Below, one piece after another: positions 15,550 to 16,052 of a DNA stretch of 16,052 bases (the first letter of the stretch is position 1; each line of letters begins with the position of its first letter). Made by a program: the position numbers and the translations under genes. The notes under the pieces are model-generated. The model did not search any database and had not been told where the DNA came from. It was given only the letters and a program-made list of their open reading frames with translations. The stretch comes from JBFMAP01 sp964632135 (lineage in GTDB: Archaea > Micrarchaeota > Micrarchaeia > Burarchaeales > JBFMAP01). Where the stretch lies: assembly GCA_964632135.1 (NCBI GenBank), contig CAZWEI010000028.1:1-16052 (forward strand). Direction: 5' to 3'.

Positions 15550-16052
15550 TTAAGCTTCAAGGCGCGTGGCTAGGTCGCCTACTATCGTGTGCTCAAGACC
15601 TGCCGGGCTGTCTTCGCTATAACGCAGGAAGATCTTTCCAGCGAAACTGTCACCGGCCTTTGACTTGACGCTGTTTCCAAAAAGGTCGTAGCAATAAACT
15701 GCAATTGAAGGCTGGGGGATTATCGTGGCTTCGCCGGGAGCCACGACTATCCCGTCTGGATAGTCCGCATCCCTTAAATCGGTAAGCGAGAGCGAAGAGG
15801 TTATGTTTGCCGAGCATCCCAACCCAGTGAGGTATATTTTTTTACCCGCGCCGTTTGATATTGTCAGGGCGAGCGTGGCGCCTGAAACCGTATCCGCCTT
15901 TACCCTGTGCCCTGTGCAGAAAATTCCGGCCGTTTGGAAGTTGCATGTGCTTACCGGCCGGGGGTTAAAAACGCCCATTATGAACAGTGCTGCGAGCACA
16001 ACAACGATAATTAGGATGGCCCATCCGTAAGTCATAAGGTATTCCATTGCAG
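15550..16052 (-). CDS. Type IV pilin-like protein, N-terminal leader beyond the right edge
   Basis: A predicted pilin subunit, incomplete at its 5' end. The ATG at 16047 is in frame but is not the start: the codons before it read (x)CT-GCA, so the protein most likely reads ...QSAMEYLMTYGWA, in line with the other three pilins, and this Met sits inside the class III signal. The hydrophobic helix is followed by GVFNPRPVSTC and a Cys at IFC, then GCSANITSS (with a sequon). A Pro-containing stretch VVAPGEATIIPQPS, CYDLF and GDSFAGKIFLRY follow; the last is shared with the next gene. It ends GDLATRLEA. Only a few residues should be missing. It is the most upstream member visible, so the operon promoter and possibly further genes lie outside the window. 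Confidence 0.85.
   Translation of the reverse strand, partial: AMEYLMTYGWAILIIVVVLAALFIMGVFNPRPVSTCNFQTAGIFCTGHRVKADTVSGATLALTISNGAGKKIYLTGLGCSANITSSLSLTDLRDADYPDGIVVAPGEATIIPQPSIAVYCYDLFGNSVKSKAGDSFAGKIFLRYSEDSPAGLEHTIVGDLATRLEA

Noticed and set aside
1..16052. CRISPR arrays, tRNA or rRNA genes, insertion sequences and attachment sites
   Set aside because: No regularly spaced repeats, tRNA-like T-loop patterns, transposase or integrase motifs, or flanking direct repeats were seen. The frequent GCGCGC and CTCGAG strings reflect codon use.

Overview
The window looks like a chromosomal segment of an archaeon, most likely a member of the DPANN group (Micrarchaeota- or Diapherotrites-like). The evidence is an archaeal/eukaryotic-type leucyl-tRNA synthetase with a WCPKC zinc element, an archaeal-style SMC protein, an Ogg1-type glycosylase with the SGQPP motif, TATA boxes about 25 nt upstream of start codons (leaderless mRNAs), and four pilin-like proteins whose N-termini carry a class III signal (KAQSAxE[YF]L followed by YGWA). 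The lineage is inferred from these signatures; no 16S rRNA gene is present.

Layout. 1-1959, minus: leuS, cut by the left edge. 1960-2030: a 71-bp divergent promoter region with one TATA box per direction, crossed over each other. 2031-8595, plus: six consecutive, closely spaced genes for polytopic membrane proteins that are clearly paralogues. They differ in length (315-414 aa) and in their extracytoplasmic loops, but share a WAKNE-YQ motif after the first membrane helix and a LPxGxxLRxFPxTRxxG motif between later helices. Five of the six also share a C-terminal tail ending in [KR]-x-Ile. 8596-8630: a short convergent gap. 8631-13891, minus: an operon smc > M24 aminopeptidase > ogg with a 4-nt overlap and a 15-nt gap. 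13892-13944: the smc promoter. 13945-16052, minus: four type IV pilin-like genes in tandem, the most upstream one cut by the right edge.

How they fit together. leuS, smc, the peptidase and ogg are housekeeping genes for translation, chromosome organisation, peptide turnover and base-excision repair. The six-gene membrane array and the four-gene pilin set are the unusual part. Both are tandem families of secreted or envelope proteins, and they flank one housekeeping operon. The array could be a hetero-oligomeric membrane channel or scaffold, perhaps the membrane platform of a type IV secretion or DNA-transfer-like apparatus (VirB6/TrbL/CedA-like). That function is a hypothesis: no ATPase, relaxase, prepilin peptidase or platform protein of any such machine lies in the window.

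No rRNA, tRNA, CRISPR array, insertion sequence or integrase was seen. No stretch longer than 300 bp lacks a gene.
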